Below are positions 1 through 6,949 of a stretch of DNA of 64,000 nt, piece after piece (the first letter of the stretch is position 1; each line of letters opens with the position of its first letter). Both the position numbers and the translations under genes were made by a program. The notes beneath the pieces were generated by a model that saw only the letters and a program-made list of their open reading frames with translations, was not told the DNA's origin and did not search any database. This stretch comes from Lysinibacillus pinottii. Its GTDB lineage: Bacteria > Bacillota > Bacilli > Bacillales_A > Planococcaceae. The stretch lies in assembly GCF_024753545.1 (NCBI RefSeq), contig NZ_JANTOO010000011.1, forward strand, positions 62,001 through 126,000, given 5' to 3'.

Positions 1-908
1 TTGTGAAGCAGCTAGCAAAAAAAGAAAATGCCGTTGTCCTTTCGAGTGATGCTATACGTCAGGAGCTATTTGGTGACGCAACAAAACAGAAATCACGTCA
101 GGTTTTTCGTACACTATATGAGCGTCTTAATGACCTTGTGGCAAAGGGTTATACGGTCATTGTAGATGCTACCAATATTGAACGGGAACGGAGGATATTT
201 GCACTAGGTAAATTGCCAACCTCGGTTAGGAAGGAATGCTATTATTTTGACACCCCCTACTCCATATGTGTAGCTAGAAACCAACAACGAAAGAGAAATG
301 TACCGTTAGTGGTGATGGAGAAAATGAGCAAGCATTTAGAATTTCCGACGGTGGGAGAAGGATTTGATGAAGTGCATATCGTACATGAATCAAGCCCCTA
401 TGCAATTTCCCGACAACAATTTATTTCGCTTATTCAACGTGAGCCCAATTATGAGGAGCTTTTTCAAACACTTCGAGTAATTCCACTTTTTAAAGAGATT
501 TATCAATTCAATCAAGAAAATCCACATCACCAATTTCTATTATGTCAGCATACTTATTTTGTCTTTTCCTATATCAATGAATACTATTCGGAAAGTGATA
601 AGCTGGCATTACAAATAGCAGCATTATTCCATGATGTTGGTAAACCATTTTGTAAAAAATATAAGCCGCTGCAACAACGGTATGGCTATTATGGTCATGA
701 AAACGTATCAGCACAAATCGTTTGTCATTTTTTATTAGAATTGGGCTTTGAAGTGGATTTTGTATTAAAGGTCGTCTATTTAGTTCAATTTCATATGCTA
801 ATCCAGTATGGTGGCGATAGAGGGGGAAGTGAAATATATCATTTATTAGATGGGGATTTATTAACAAGGCTTTACTTTTTCCGTGAGGCTGACCAGTTTG
901 CGAAATAA
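1..908 (+). CDS. Polynucleotide kinase-HD phosphohydrolase fusion, 5'-truncated by the window edge
   Basis: The visible 301 residues form two domains. Residues 1-135 look like the rear part of a P-loop 5'-OH polynucleotide kinase: SSDAIRQELFG (14-24) fits the segment that follows the Walker A loop, VDATNI (54-59) is the second acidic strand, and the Arg/Lys-rich stretch at 92-98 resembles a lid. Residues about 150-300 form an HD phosphohydrolase with H183, the H210-D211 pair and H232 as likely metal ligands. The Walker A loop is not visible and should lie just left of base 1, so the true start is outside the window. Known HD-Pnk enzymes remove 2',3'-cyclic phosphates and phosphorylate 5'-OH ends, but the characterised Runella enzyme has the HD domain first; here the kinase comes first. 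The RNA ligase starts 23 bases downstream, which supports an end-healing role. Family assignment is firm; substrate is inferred. Confidence 0.85.
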   Translation, partial: VKQLAKKENAVVLSSDAIRQELFGDATKQKSRQVFRTLYERLNDLVAKGYTVIVDATNIERERRIFALGKLPTSVRKECYYFDTPYSICVARNQQRKRNVPLVVMEKMSKHLEFPTVGEGFDEVHIVHESSPYAISRQQFISLIQREPNYEELFQTLRVIPLFKEIYQFNQENPHHQFLLCQHTYFVFSYINEYYSESDKLALQIAALFHDVGKPFCKKYKPLQQRYGYYGHENVSAQIVCHFLLELGFEVDFVLKVVYLVQFHMLIQYGGDRGGSEIYHLLDGDLLTRLYFFREADQFAK

Positions 909-931
909 ACAATAGAGAAAGGAGTGTAAAT

Positions 932-1567
932 ATGACGAAATTAATGAAATACCCAAGAAGCTTTCATTTACCATGGAGCAGAGGCTATACCCATGATGAC
1001 AAGGTTGCTAAAAATGTGAATCATTTTATTGGGAAAGAGGTTGTTGTCACTGAAAAGCTAGATGGAGAAGGAACAACGCTGTACAAGGACTATATGCATG
1101 CTAGAAGCATCCATTCAGCTAACCATCCTTCTAGACATTGGGTTAAAACATTCCATGCTAGTTTTTCTTATCAGATCCCAGATAGTTGGCGACTATGTGG
1201 AGAAAATATGTATGCTAAGCATTCTATATATTATCAGGCACTAACAAGTTATTTTTATTTATTTAGTATTTGGAATGAAGATAATATTTGTTTAAGTTGG
1301 GATGAGACGGTTGCCTTTGCGGAAAAATTAGGTGTTGAAACGGTGCCTGTTTTATACAGAGGGATTTTCGACGAGAATAAAATAAAACGAATGTTTACTG
1401 GGAAATCAATGTTTGATGGTGAACAAGAGGGGTATGTCATTCGAAATGCCGAATCCTTTCATTATGATGATTTTCAGTATAATTTGGGCAAATTTGTGAG
1501 ACCTCACCATGTTCAAACAAGTGAACACTGGCTACAAGAAAAAGTAATACCTAACCGTTTAAAATAA
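932..1567 (+). CDS. RNA ligase of the nucleotidyltransferase superfamily (compact, Rnl-type)
   Basis: A 211-residue protein carrying the motifs of ATP-dependent RNA ligases in order: motif I EKLDGEG with nucleophile Lys42, GEN (90-92) as motif III, YLFSIW (109-114) resembling motif IIIa, EGYVIRN (166-172) as motif IV, and GKFVR (186-190) as motif V with Lys187. Such enzymes adenylate themselves on the motif I lysine and join 3'-OH to 5'-phosphate RNA ends. The protein ends about 20 residues after motif V, so it has little or no C-terminal specificity domain. It starts with ATG behind AAAGGAG and follows the kinase-HD gene by 23 bases, so the two are almost certainly co-transcribed as a healing-and-sealing pair. 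A tRNA-shaped sequence follows the stop codon. The substrate in the cell is unknown. Confidence 0.88.
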   Translation: MTKLMKYPRSFHLPWSRGYTHDDKVAKNVNHFIGKEVVVTEKLDGEGTTLYKDYMHARSIHSANHPSRHWVKTFHASFSYQIPDSWRLCGENMYAKHSIYYQALTSYFYLFSIWNEDNICLSWDETVAFAEKLGVETVPVLYRGIFDENKIKRMFTGKSMFDGEQEGYVIRNAESFHYDDFQYNLGKFVRPHHVQTSEHWLQEKVIPNRLK

Positions 1568-1644
1568 AAGTAATTTCATTCATTTATGAAAAGGACTGAG
1601 AAAAATGTAATACTTCATAGAATCAATCAACCATAGTATATTAT

Positions 1645-1710
1645 GAGGAAGTTGCTAGGCTGCATATCCCTTTCATCTAGGGATTACAGGTTCGATCCCT
1701 GTCATCCTCC
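1645..1710 (+). ncRNA. tRNA-like RNA (minimal or degenerate tRNA, anticodon position CAU)
   Basis: The sequence folds by eye into a cloverleaf. The acceptor helix pairs 1645-1651 with 1703-1709, seven pairs with one A-A mismatch. The D arm is only three pairs (1653-1655 with 1662-1664) with a six-base loop holding GG. The anticodon stem pairs 1667-1671 with 1679-1683 and its seven-base loop has U33 and CAU at 1674-1676. The variable region is about two bases. The T arm is perfect: ACAGG, loop TTCGATC, CCTGT (1686-1702), and the acceptor strand follows directly. About 66 bases is shorter than a normal tRNA, base 37 is a pyrimidine, and no CCA is encoded after the acceptor strand, so an ordinary decoding tRNA is unlikely. 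It starts 77 bases after the RNA ligase stop and before the shared terminator. It could be a decayed tRNA gene or a functional partner, decoy or sensor RNA of the repair cassette. Confidence 0.6.
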
Positions 1711-1714
1711 ATCC

Positions 1715-1751
1715 AAAAAAGAACTCTCGTCACTAGTACGAGAGTTCTTTT
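1715..1751. terminator. Bidirectional intrinsic terminator
   Basis: A 14-bp perfect stem (1717-1730 with 1738-1751) encloses a seven-base loop. Read leftward it ends in a run of six T, so it terminates the minus-strand CofE-like gene well. Read rightward its T run is only four bases, but it still probably closes the RNA-repair transcript after the tRNA-like element. Confidence 0.85.
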
Positions 1752-1754
1752 GTA

Positions 1755-2945
1755 TTATTTAGTGTAATTATCGAAATAGCCTTGAATGTAAATCATAGGC
1801 GTTCCTTTGTCTCCTGAACCTGATGTTAAATCAGATAGGGAGCCGATAAGGTCAGTTAAGCGGCGAGGTGTTGTTCCTTGTGCAGCCATTTGACCTGTTA
1901 AATCTTCATCTTTATTTTGAATATATTCAGAAATAGCAGCTTTTAACTCTTCTCCTCGAAGATCAGCAAAGTCATTGTCTGCTAAATATTTTAATTTAAC
2001 CTCGTTAGGAGTTCCGTTTAATCCGGCTGTGAAGGCTGGAGAAACAACAGGATCTGCTAACTCCCAAATCTTACCCACAGGATCTTTGAATGCACCATCT
2101 CCGTAAATCATAACTTCTACAGTTTTTCCTGTAGCTTCTTTGATTTTAGCTTGGATACCGTCAACAATCGGCTGGCAAGTATGTGGGAACAACTTAATAC
2201 TATCTTCTGTAGCCTTGTTAGAGCCAAGTAGACCATATTCAGCATTGAAACCAGAACCATTGATGGATTCAGCTAAAATATTATCAAGGCTATAAACTTT
2301 TTCAGCACCGTTTGCTGTTAAAATGCGCTTTGTGCGGAAACGTGAGTGAATATCACATGTTAGGACACTCTTTGTATAGTCTAAAATGGTTTTTGGATTA
2401 TTGGAGAAGATGACCTCACATGTAGCCCCTTCTGCTTCAATTAACTCTTTATAGTATTCAATATAATCTACACCAGTAAATGTGTGCTTTTTAAAGCCGA
2501 AATGCTCACGGAATTCCACTTCATTTAATGTATCTGTCCAAGGATTAATGCCTTTTACATCTAACTCATCGATATCGACAAGATGATTGCCAACTTCATC
2601 AGATGGGTAGCTAAGCATTAAGACAACCTTTTTAACGCCTTTAGCAATACCTCGTAAGCAGTTAGCAAAACGATTTCGACTTAAAATAGGGAAAATAACT
2701 CCTACAGTATCATTGCCGAATTTCGCTGCTACGTCCACAGCGATATCATCAATTGTTGCGTAGTTCCCTTGTGCACGTGCTACTACTGACTCAGTTACGG
2801 TCACAATATCTCGATCTTCAATAGTGTAACCCTCTATTTTCGCAGCATTTAACACCGTATCTACAACAATTTGTTCAATATGATCGCCTTCGTTAATAAT
2901 AGGACCACGAAGACCTCTTACAACTGTACCGATTACACGTTCCAA
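1755..2945 (-). CDS. Coenzyme F420-0:L-glutamate ligase (CofE-like) family protein
   Basis: A 396-residue cytosolic protein. The N-terminal region (VRGLRGPIINEGDHIEQIVVDTV, then TVTESVVARAQG around residues 49-60) matches the CofE/F420 ligase fold, which adds glutamate to F420-0 in archaea and actinobacteria. Archaeal CofE is about 250 residues, so this is a longer variant. Bacillales are not known to make F420 and no other F420 gene is seen here, so the substrate is probably different. It starts with TTG behind GGAGAG. A LysR gene is divergent across a 113-base gap and is the obvious candidate regulator. Fold assignment is fairly sure; function is not known. Confidence 0.7.
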   Translation of the reverse strand: MERVIGTVVRGLRGPIINEGDHIEQIVVDTVLNAAKIEGYTIEDRDIVTVTESVVARAQGNYATIDDIAVDVAAKFGNDTVGVIFPILSRNRFANCLRGIAKGVKKVVLMLSYPSDEVGNHLVDIDELDVKGINPWTDTLNEVEFREHFGFKKHTFTGVDYIEYYKELIEAEGATCEVIFSNNPKTILDYTKSVLTCDIHSRFRTKRILTANGAEKVYSLDNILAESINGSGFNAEYGLLGSNKATEDSIKLFPHTCQPIVDGIQAKIKEATGKTVEVMIYGDGAFKDPVGKIWELADPVVSPAFTAGLNGTPNEVKLKYLADNDFADLRGEELKAAISEYIQNKDEDLTGQMAAQGTTPRRLTDLIGSLSDLTSGSGDKGTPMIYIQGYFDNYTK

Positions 2946-3058
2946 CTTAATCTCTCCTCATTTAACTTTGATGTAAAATCCATATGATTTTACTATACGC
3001 CTCACTCATGATATAAGTAAAATTAATAGTTCATATACTAGCTATAAGGGGTGCTTAT

Positions 3059-3976
3059 ATGATAGGGAAATTAGATTTATACCGTGTTTTTAGTGTTGTA
3101 GCTAAAAATAATAGCTTTTCAAGAGCAGCCAAGGTTTTATATATGACTCAGCCTGCTGTTAGCCAAGCTATGATGCAACTGGAAAAAGAGCTGGGTACAC
3201 GTCTTTTTAATCGAACGCCTAAGGGTGTAACTTTGACAACAGAGGGCAGTCTGCTATTTGAATATACGAATTCGGCTTTAGGACTTTTAGATGCGGGTGA
3301 AGAAAAGTTATTAGAATTTAAAAATTTAACAACCGGGCAACTAAAGATTGGCGTAGGAGATACGATTTCACGTTTTTTCCTTATGCCTTATTTAGAAGCA
3401 TTCCATACGATGTACCCGAATATTAAGTTGGAAATGTTAAATGGTACTACCACCGAAATTTGCAATTTTATTAAATCGGGTGAGGTGGACATTGGTTTTT
3501 GTAATTTTCCCATAGAGGACTCGACATTACAGTTAACGGTATGTACGGATATTCAAGATATTTTTGTCTGTGGCGAGAAATATAAGACACTGGCTTCTAA
3601 AAGTTTAAGCTATGAGGATCTGTTAAAATTCCCGCTTATTTTCCTAGAGAAAAAATCGAATTCACGAAAATATGTAGAGGATTTTTTATTATCACGAGGG
3701 GTCCATATTGAACCTGAGTTTGAGTTAGGTTCACATGATCTTGTATTAGAATTTGCCCGTAGTAATTTAGGAATCGCATGTGTTACAAAGGAGTTTTCGA
3801 AGGATTATCTACACAGAGGACTTCTATACGAATTATCTTTAAATGGAAATATTCCACCCAGGAGTATAGGGATGTGCTTTTTAAAGACAGTACCCCTTTC
3901 TAGAGCGGCGACCAAATTTGTCGAAATCATTGAACATAAACGTTTTAATACTAGAAGAAGCATCAAAAAAGCTTAG
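3059..3976 (+). CDS. LysR-family transcriptional regulator
   Basis: A 305-residue protein with the typical LysR layout: an N-terminal winged helix-turn-helix (residues about 4-62, with NSFSRAAKVLYMTQPAVSQ and a following LFNRTPKGVTLT wing) and a C-terminal effector-binding domain of the periplasmic-binding fold (about 90-295). It starts with ATG behind AAGGGG. It is divergent from the CofE-like gene, and LysR proteins usually control the adjacent divergent gene. The effector cannot be read from the sequence. Its TAG stop lies inside the stem of the downstream bidirectional terminator. Confidence 0.9.
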   Translation: MIGKLDLYRVFSVVAKNNSFSRAAKVLYMTQPAVSQAMMQLEKELGTRLFNRTPKGVTLTTEGSLLFEYTNSALGLLDAGEEKLLEFKNLTTGQLKIGVGDTISRFFLMPYLEAFHTMYPNIKLEMLNGTTTEICNFIKSGEVDIGFCNFPIEDSTLQLTVCTDIQDIFVCGEKYKTLASKSLSYEDLLKFPLIFLEKKSNSRKYVEDFLLSRGVHIEPEFELGSHDLVLEFARSNLGIACVTKEFSKDYLHRGLLYELSLNGNIPPRSIGMCFLKTVPLSRAATKFVEIIEHKRFNTRRSIKKA

Positions 3977-4004
3977 CGACGGGAAGCGTCACTAAGCTTT
4001 TTTT
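3965..4004. terminator. Bidirectional terminator shared by convergent LysR genes
   Basis: A 12-base arm AAAAAAGCTTAG (3965-3976) pairs with CTAAGCTTTTTT from 3992, with an inner GACG/CGTC stem. It has T runs in both directions. The stop codons of both convergent genes sit within the arms, so one short hairpin ends two genes. Confidence 0.88.
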
Positions 4005-4873
4005 GATAATACCTCAATTAATATATCAACATTCCGCTTATTTTTCATAGTTGGCGAACAAAGATAAGAAAATGTCCGCATAAAATGCTGTTCTTCAAGG
4101 GTCAGAATCGACATATCGCCATTTTTTAACTCACGCTCAATGACACACGCAGACAGTAAGGAAAGCCCAAGTCCTTGCATAACGCTTTCTTTAACTCCCT
4201 GATTACTACTAATAGTTAACAATGATTGAATCTGTAAACCATTGGCTCTAAATAAATGATCTAAATAATAACGCGTGCCAGAGCCTTCCTCACGCGCAAC
4301 CCAGCTTTGCTGTTGAAGATTGTCTGCAGTAATGGGCTGTTGCTTTGTTAGAGGATGATTGCTAGCACTGACAATAAATAACTCATCCTGCATAAATGGC
4401 TTTATTAAAAGTTCATTGTCATGAGCCTGTCCTTCTATCAGGCCAATATCAACTTGCAATAATTTTGTATATTGAATGATTTCTTTCGTATTACCAATAA
4501 TAATTTGAAGCTCAAGTTGTGGGAAGCGTTGTTGCAAGCTAGCGATAATAGGAGGCAGTATGTATTCTCCTATAGTAAAACTGGCACCTATGACGAGTGT
4601 CCCTTGTACTTCTTGATGATAGGCTGCAATGTCTTCCTTAGCAGCCTCAGTTATCGCCATAATCTGCTTAGCCCGTTTATAGAGAATTTCACCAGTTGGT
4701 GTAATTTGTACAGATTTTGGCGATCGAATAAATAAAGTAGTTTGTAATTCCTGCTCAAGGTTTTTAATGTGTAAGCTGACACTTGGCTGTGAAATATGAA
4801 GTATTGCTGATGCTTTTGTAAAATTATTGACCTCTACCAGTGTGATGAACGTTTTTAAAGCCTCATATTGCAT
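3992..4873 (-). CDS. LysR-family regulator, probable regulator of the adjacent YeiH exporter
   Basis: A 293-residue LysR protein when started at the ATG at 4873, which has a GAGGTG site before it; an in-frame start 31 codons upstream would add a poorly plausible leader and is rejected. The DNA-binding helix-turn-helix spans about residues 3-60 (NNFTKASAILHISQPSVSLHIKNLE, in part), followed by a substrate-binding domain. It resembles YeiE/CysL-type regulators. It is divergent from the YeiH-family gene with a 104-base AT-rich gap containing repeated AGT-AC half-sites near 4934-4960, a reasonable place for its operator. The effector is unknown. Confidence 0.88.
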   Translation of the reverse strand: MQYEALKTFITLVEVNNFTKASAILHISQPSVSLHIKNLEQELQTTLFIRSPKSVQITPTGEILYKRAKQIMAITEAAKEDIAAYHQEVQGTLVIGASFTIGEYILPPIIASLQQRFPQLELQIIIGNTKEIIQYTKLLQVDIGLIEGQAHDNELLIKPFMQDELFIVSASNHPLTKQQPITADNLQQQSWVAREEGSGTRYYLDHLFRANGLQIQSLLTISSNQGVKESVMQGLGLSLLSACVIERELKNGDMSILTLEEQHFMRTFSYLCSPTMKNKRNVDILIEVLSKKA

Positions 4874-4977
4874 ATTTACACCTCTATAATTAGAAATTTT
4901 AATAGTAACAATTATATATATGTATTTTACTAATAGTGTACTTTTTAATAAAGTAGTACTCAACAAAGGAGAAAGAA

Positions 4978-6006
4978 GTGAACATCATGGTTAATGGACA
5001 GAACAAAGGGAAATACGCACTTCAATCAAACTTTCTGAAGGGAATATTACTAACACTCCTTCTTGCCTTAGTTGCTAAATATATTGCTACTTTTCCTTTC
5101 TTTTCAATATTAGGACAATTGGTCATTGCTATTATATTAGGGATGGCTTGGCGAGCAGCATTTAAAGTACAGGATTCCTGGCAAGTGGGAATTGCATTTT
5201 CCAGTAAGAAGCTATTACGATTCGGCATTATTTTATTGGGGATGCGTTTAAATTTAGCTGATATTTATCACGCTGGAGCAAATGTTTTTTTCATTGCAGT
5301 CATTAATTTATTATTTGCATTAATCGTAGTGTATGGTCTAACAAAAATATTTCACGTAGATCAAAAGCTAGGGATACTAACGGCTTGCGGCACTGCCATT
5401 TGTGGAGCTGCAGCTGTCGTGGCAATCGCACCTCAAATTAAAGCAAATGAAAAAGAAACTGCTGTGGGGGCAGCCATTGTTGCGCTATTGGGAACCGTAT
5501 TTACACTTGTTTATACAGTACTTTATTCTGTTATGAACTTAACGCCAACAGAGTATGGCATTTTCGCGGGTGGTACCTTACATGAAATAGCTCATGTTAT
5601 TGCTGCGGCATCTGCTGGTGGAAATGAAGCTATTGATATAGCGGTCATTGTAAAGTTAACTCGTGTCGCACTGCTAGTTCCAGTTGCCATTATAATCGGC
5701 ATTTTCTATCGAAGAACGGCTAAAGGAGAAGAGAAAAAAACATTTTCATTGTCAATCATACCTTGGTTTATATTAGGATTCTTAGCAATGAGTGCAATTA
5801 ATTCATTAGGTATTATACCAGCTAATGTGGCGCAAGCCCTTGTAAATATTGCCTATATCTTAATTGCTATGGCGATGGCTGGTCTTGGATTAAATGTTGA
5901 GATTAAAACCTTTAAGGAGCTTGGAGTAAAGGCATTTGTTGCTGGTTTAATTGGCTCAGTTTGTCTATCTATATTAGGCTATATACTTGTTATTTTCTTA
6001 TTATGA
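4978..6006 (+). CDS. YeiH-family putative sulfate/sulfonate exporter
   Basis: A 342-residue integral membrane protein with roughly ten hydrophobic segments. The central signature TACGTAICGAAAVVAIAP (about residues 135-152) and the GGTLHEIAHV stretch (about 198-207) are typical of the conserved YeiH/UPF0324 family. Members are annotated as putative sulfate exporters on limited evidence. The GTG start at 4978 is preceded by AAAGGAG; an ATG three codons later is an alternative. It is divergent from a LysR regulator, the arrangement often seen for this family. Terminator follows at 6031. Confidence 0.82.
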   Translation: MNIMVNGQNKGKYALQSNFLKGILLTLLLALVAKYIATFPFFSILGQLVIAIILGMAWRAAFKVQDSWQVGIAFSSKKLLRFGIILLGMRLNLADIYHAGANVFFIAVINLLFALIVVYGLTKIFHVDQKLGILTACGTAICGAAAVVAIAPQIKANEKETAVGAAIVALLGTVFTLVYTVLYSVMNLTPTEYGIFAGGTLHEIAHVIAAASAGGNEAIDIAVIVKLTRVALLVPVAIIIGIFYRRTAKGEEKKTFSLSIIPWFILGFLAMSAINSLGIIPANVAQALVNIAYILIAMAMAGLGLNVEIKTFKELGVKAFVAGLIGSVCLSILGYILVIFLL

Positions 6007-6030
6007 TGTTGTACAAACTATCTTCATGAA

Positions 6031-6069
6031 AAAGACCCTGCATCGTATGTCAGCATGCAGGGCTTTTTA
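6031..6069 (+). terminator. Intrinsic terminator after the YeiH-family gene
   Basis: CCCTGCAT (6036-6043) pairs with ATGCAGGG (6055-6062) and is followed by CTTTTT. AAA before the stem may also pair with the T run. Confidence 0.85.
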
Positions 6070-6107
6070 GATAGAATCAGAAGATCATGTATAAATATTT
6101 AGTGTGA

Positions 6108-6443
6108 TTATGAACGTAAAGCTTCAATGGAAGATGCTAATTCAGCAACTACTATTTTGCTGCCGATAATCGGGCTATCCGTTTTTTCCCCTTCAGAGCC
6201 TGAACTTGGACGGTGATGGGCTGCAGCAAAGGCATCGCTATTGCGCCATGCCTGGAAATGCTCCTTGGATTCCCAATACATATTAACACTCATTTCGTCA
6301 TAAGTAGGATCATCCGTTGAAATTAATACCTCTACTTTATGGAAGCCTTCAAATTGTTGTAAAGGACCTGGTTTTGTAAAGTTTGGAGCCATTCTTGCTG
6401 CAAAACCTGGTTTCACTTGAATGCGATTTGTAACAATAATCAT
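6108..6443 (-). CDS. hmoA: Heme-degrading monooxygenase, HmoA/IsdG family
   Basis: A 111-residue ferredoxin-like ABM-fold protein. Asn6, Trp66 and His76 match the Asn-Trp-His triad of IsdG-type enzymes, which open heme to release iron. Length is close to B. subtilis HmoA. It starts with ATG at 6443 behind a G-rich AAGGGGGG site. A Fur-like inverted repeat lies about 50 bases upstream, in line with iron-controlled expression. No heme importer is next to it. Family is confident; the exact product of heme cleavage is not visible from sequence. Confidence 0.8.
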   Translation of the reverse strand: MIIVTNRIQVKPGFAARMAPNFTKPGPLQQFEGFHKVEVLISTDDPTYDEMSVNMYWESKEHFQAWRNSDAFAAAHHRPSSGSEGEKTDSPIIGSKIVVAELASSIEALRS

Positions 6444-6493
6444 GCTTTTCCCCCCTTATTTTCATTTACTAGGTTTTTGAATGAATTATCACT

Positions 6494-6518
6494 GATTATC
6501 ATTCGCAATCAATGATAA
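6494..6518. promoter_or_regulatory. Fur-like operator upstream of hmoA
   Basis: TTATCATT (6496-6503) and AATGATAA (6511-6518) form a perfect 8-bp inverted repeat with a 7-base spacer. This resembles Fur boxes built from TGATAAT/ATTATCA half-sites. A further ATTATCAC motif lies just left at 6485. The site is 51 bases before the hmoA start on the minus strand. Also possible: it serves the truncated response-regulator gene on the other side. Confidence 0.55.
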
Positions 6519-6590
6519 GTGGCTTAGGAAGACATTGTCAATAGAAGTCCTCTTTATATTTTCATCGTAAGTAAACTTCTTCATAGATGC

Positions 6591-6607
6591 TGACATTTAA
6601 CTGACAT
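6591..6607 (+). promoter_or_regulatory. TGACAT direct repeat, possible response-regulator binding site
   Basis: TGACAT occurs at 6591-6596 and again at 6602-6607, an 11-base period typical of OmpR/PhoB-family operators. TATACT at 6618-6623 could be the -10 box. The site sits 52 bases before the start of the response-regulator remnant, so it may be a leftover autoregulatory promoter. Confidence 0.35.
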
Positions 6608-6658
6608 AATCCGGTGCTATACTAATTATAAGAGCTAGTAGTATCGAGGTGAACAAAA

Positions 6659-6790
6659 ATGGTGCATATATTAGTAATAGAAGACGAATATGCAATTAGC
6701 CAGGTGTTAAACGTTTATTTAAAAAAGGTCGGCTATGTTGTAACACAAGACCGTTTAACAAAGAAGCCAATGGATCAATGGGAGGTCTAA
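6659..6790 (+). pseudogene. Truncated response-regulator receiver domain
   Basis: An ATG behind GAGGTG opens a 43-codon frame beginning MVHILVIEDEYAISQVL, the first beta strand, acidic pair and first helix of an OmpR-type receiver domain. The frame stops at TAA (6788-6790) well before the phosphorylated aspartate and the DNA-binding domain, and no continuation is seen in the other frames downstream. It looks like the 5' remnant of a two-component regulator gene after a deletion. The intact promoter-like region suggests it is still transcribed. Whether the short peptide is made is unknown. Confidence 0.7.
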
Positions 6791-6870
6791 GTGGCGGGCC
6801 TATGCAACGCCCCGATAAGATTGAGTGCCTATGGGTATAGATTTAAATGGAGAGGCCGTTAAAAAAATGA
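6791..6870 (+). other. Unassigned segment between regulator remnant and terminator
   Basis: About 80 GC-richer bases with GGCGGGCC, ACGCCCCG and GAGAGGCCGTT patches, quite unlike the AT-rich surroundings. No gene is recognised. It could be the far side of a deletion junction or a structured leader, since a terminator hairpin follows immediately and the methyltransferase gene starts about 45 bases after that. Confidence 0.3.
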
Positions 6871-6908
6871 CCATATCCAAACTTTTGGGTATGGGTTTTG
6901 CTTTTTCT
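6871..6908 (+). terminator. Intrinsic terminator
   Basis: CCATATCC (6871-6878) pairs with GGGTATGG (6887-6894) with one G-T wobble, followed by TTTTGCTTTTT. It would end transcription from the regulator remnant before the methyltransferase gene. Confidence 0.6.
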
Positions 6909-6949
6909 CGTGCTAAAATAAAGCATTCTGTTCTTAGGAGTCCTTTCAT

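Noticed and set aside
574..912. 112-residue ORF on the minus strand inside the kinase-HD gene
   Set aside because: It is the reverse complement of a clear HD domain, has no ribosome site and shows no family features.
1645..1710. A normal tRNA-Met gene
   Set aside because: CAU is in the anticodon position, but the D arm and variable region are too short, position 37 is a pyrimidine and there is no CCA. Called tRNA-like instead.
4874..4966. N-terminal extension of the second LysR protein
   Set aside because: The extension has no ribosome site and no homology to LysR starts, while the ATG at 4873 has GAGGTG in the right place.
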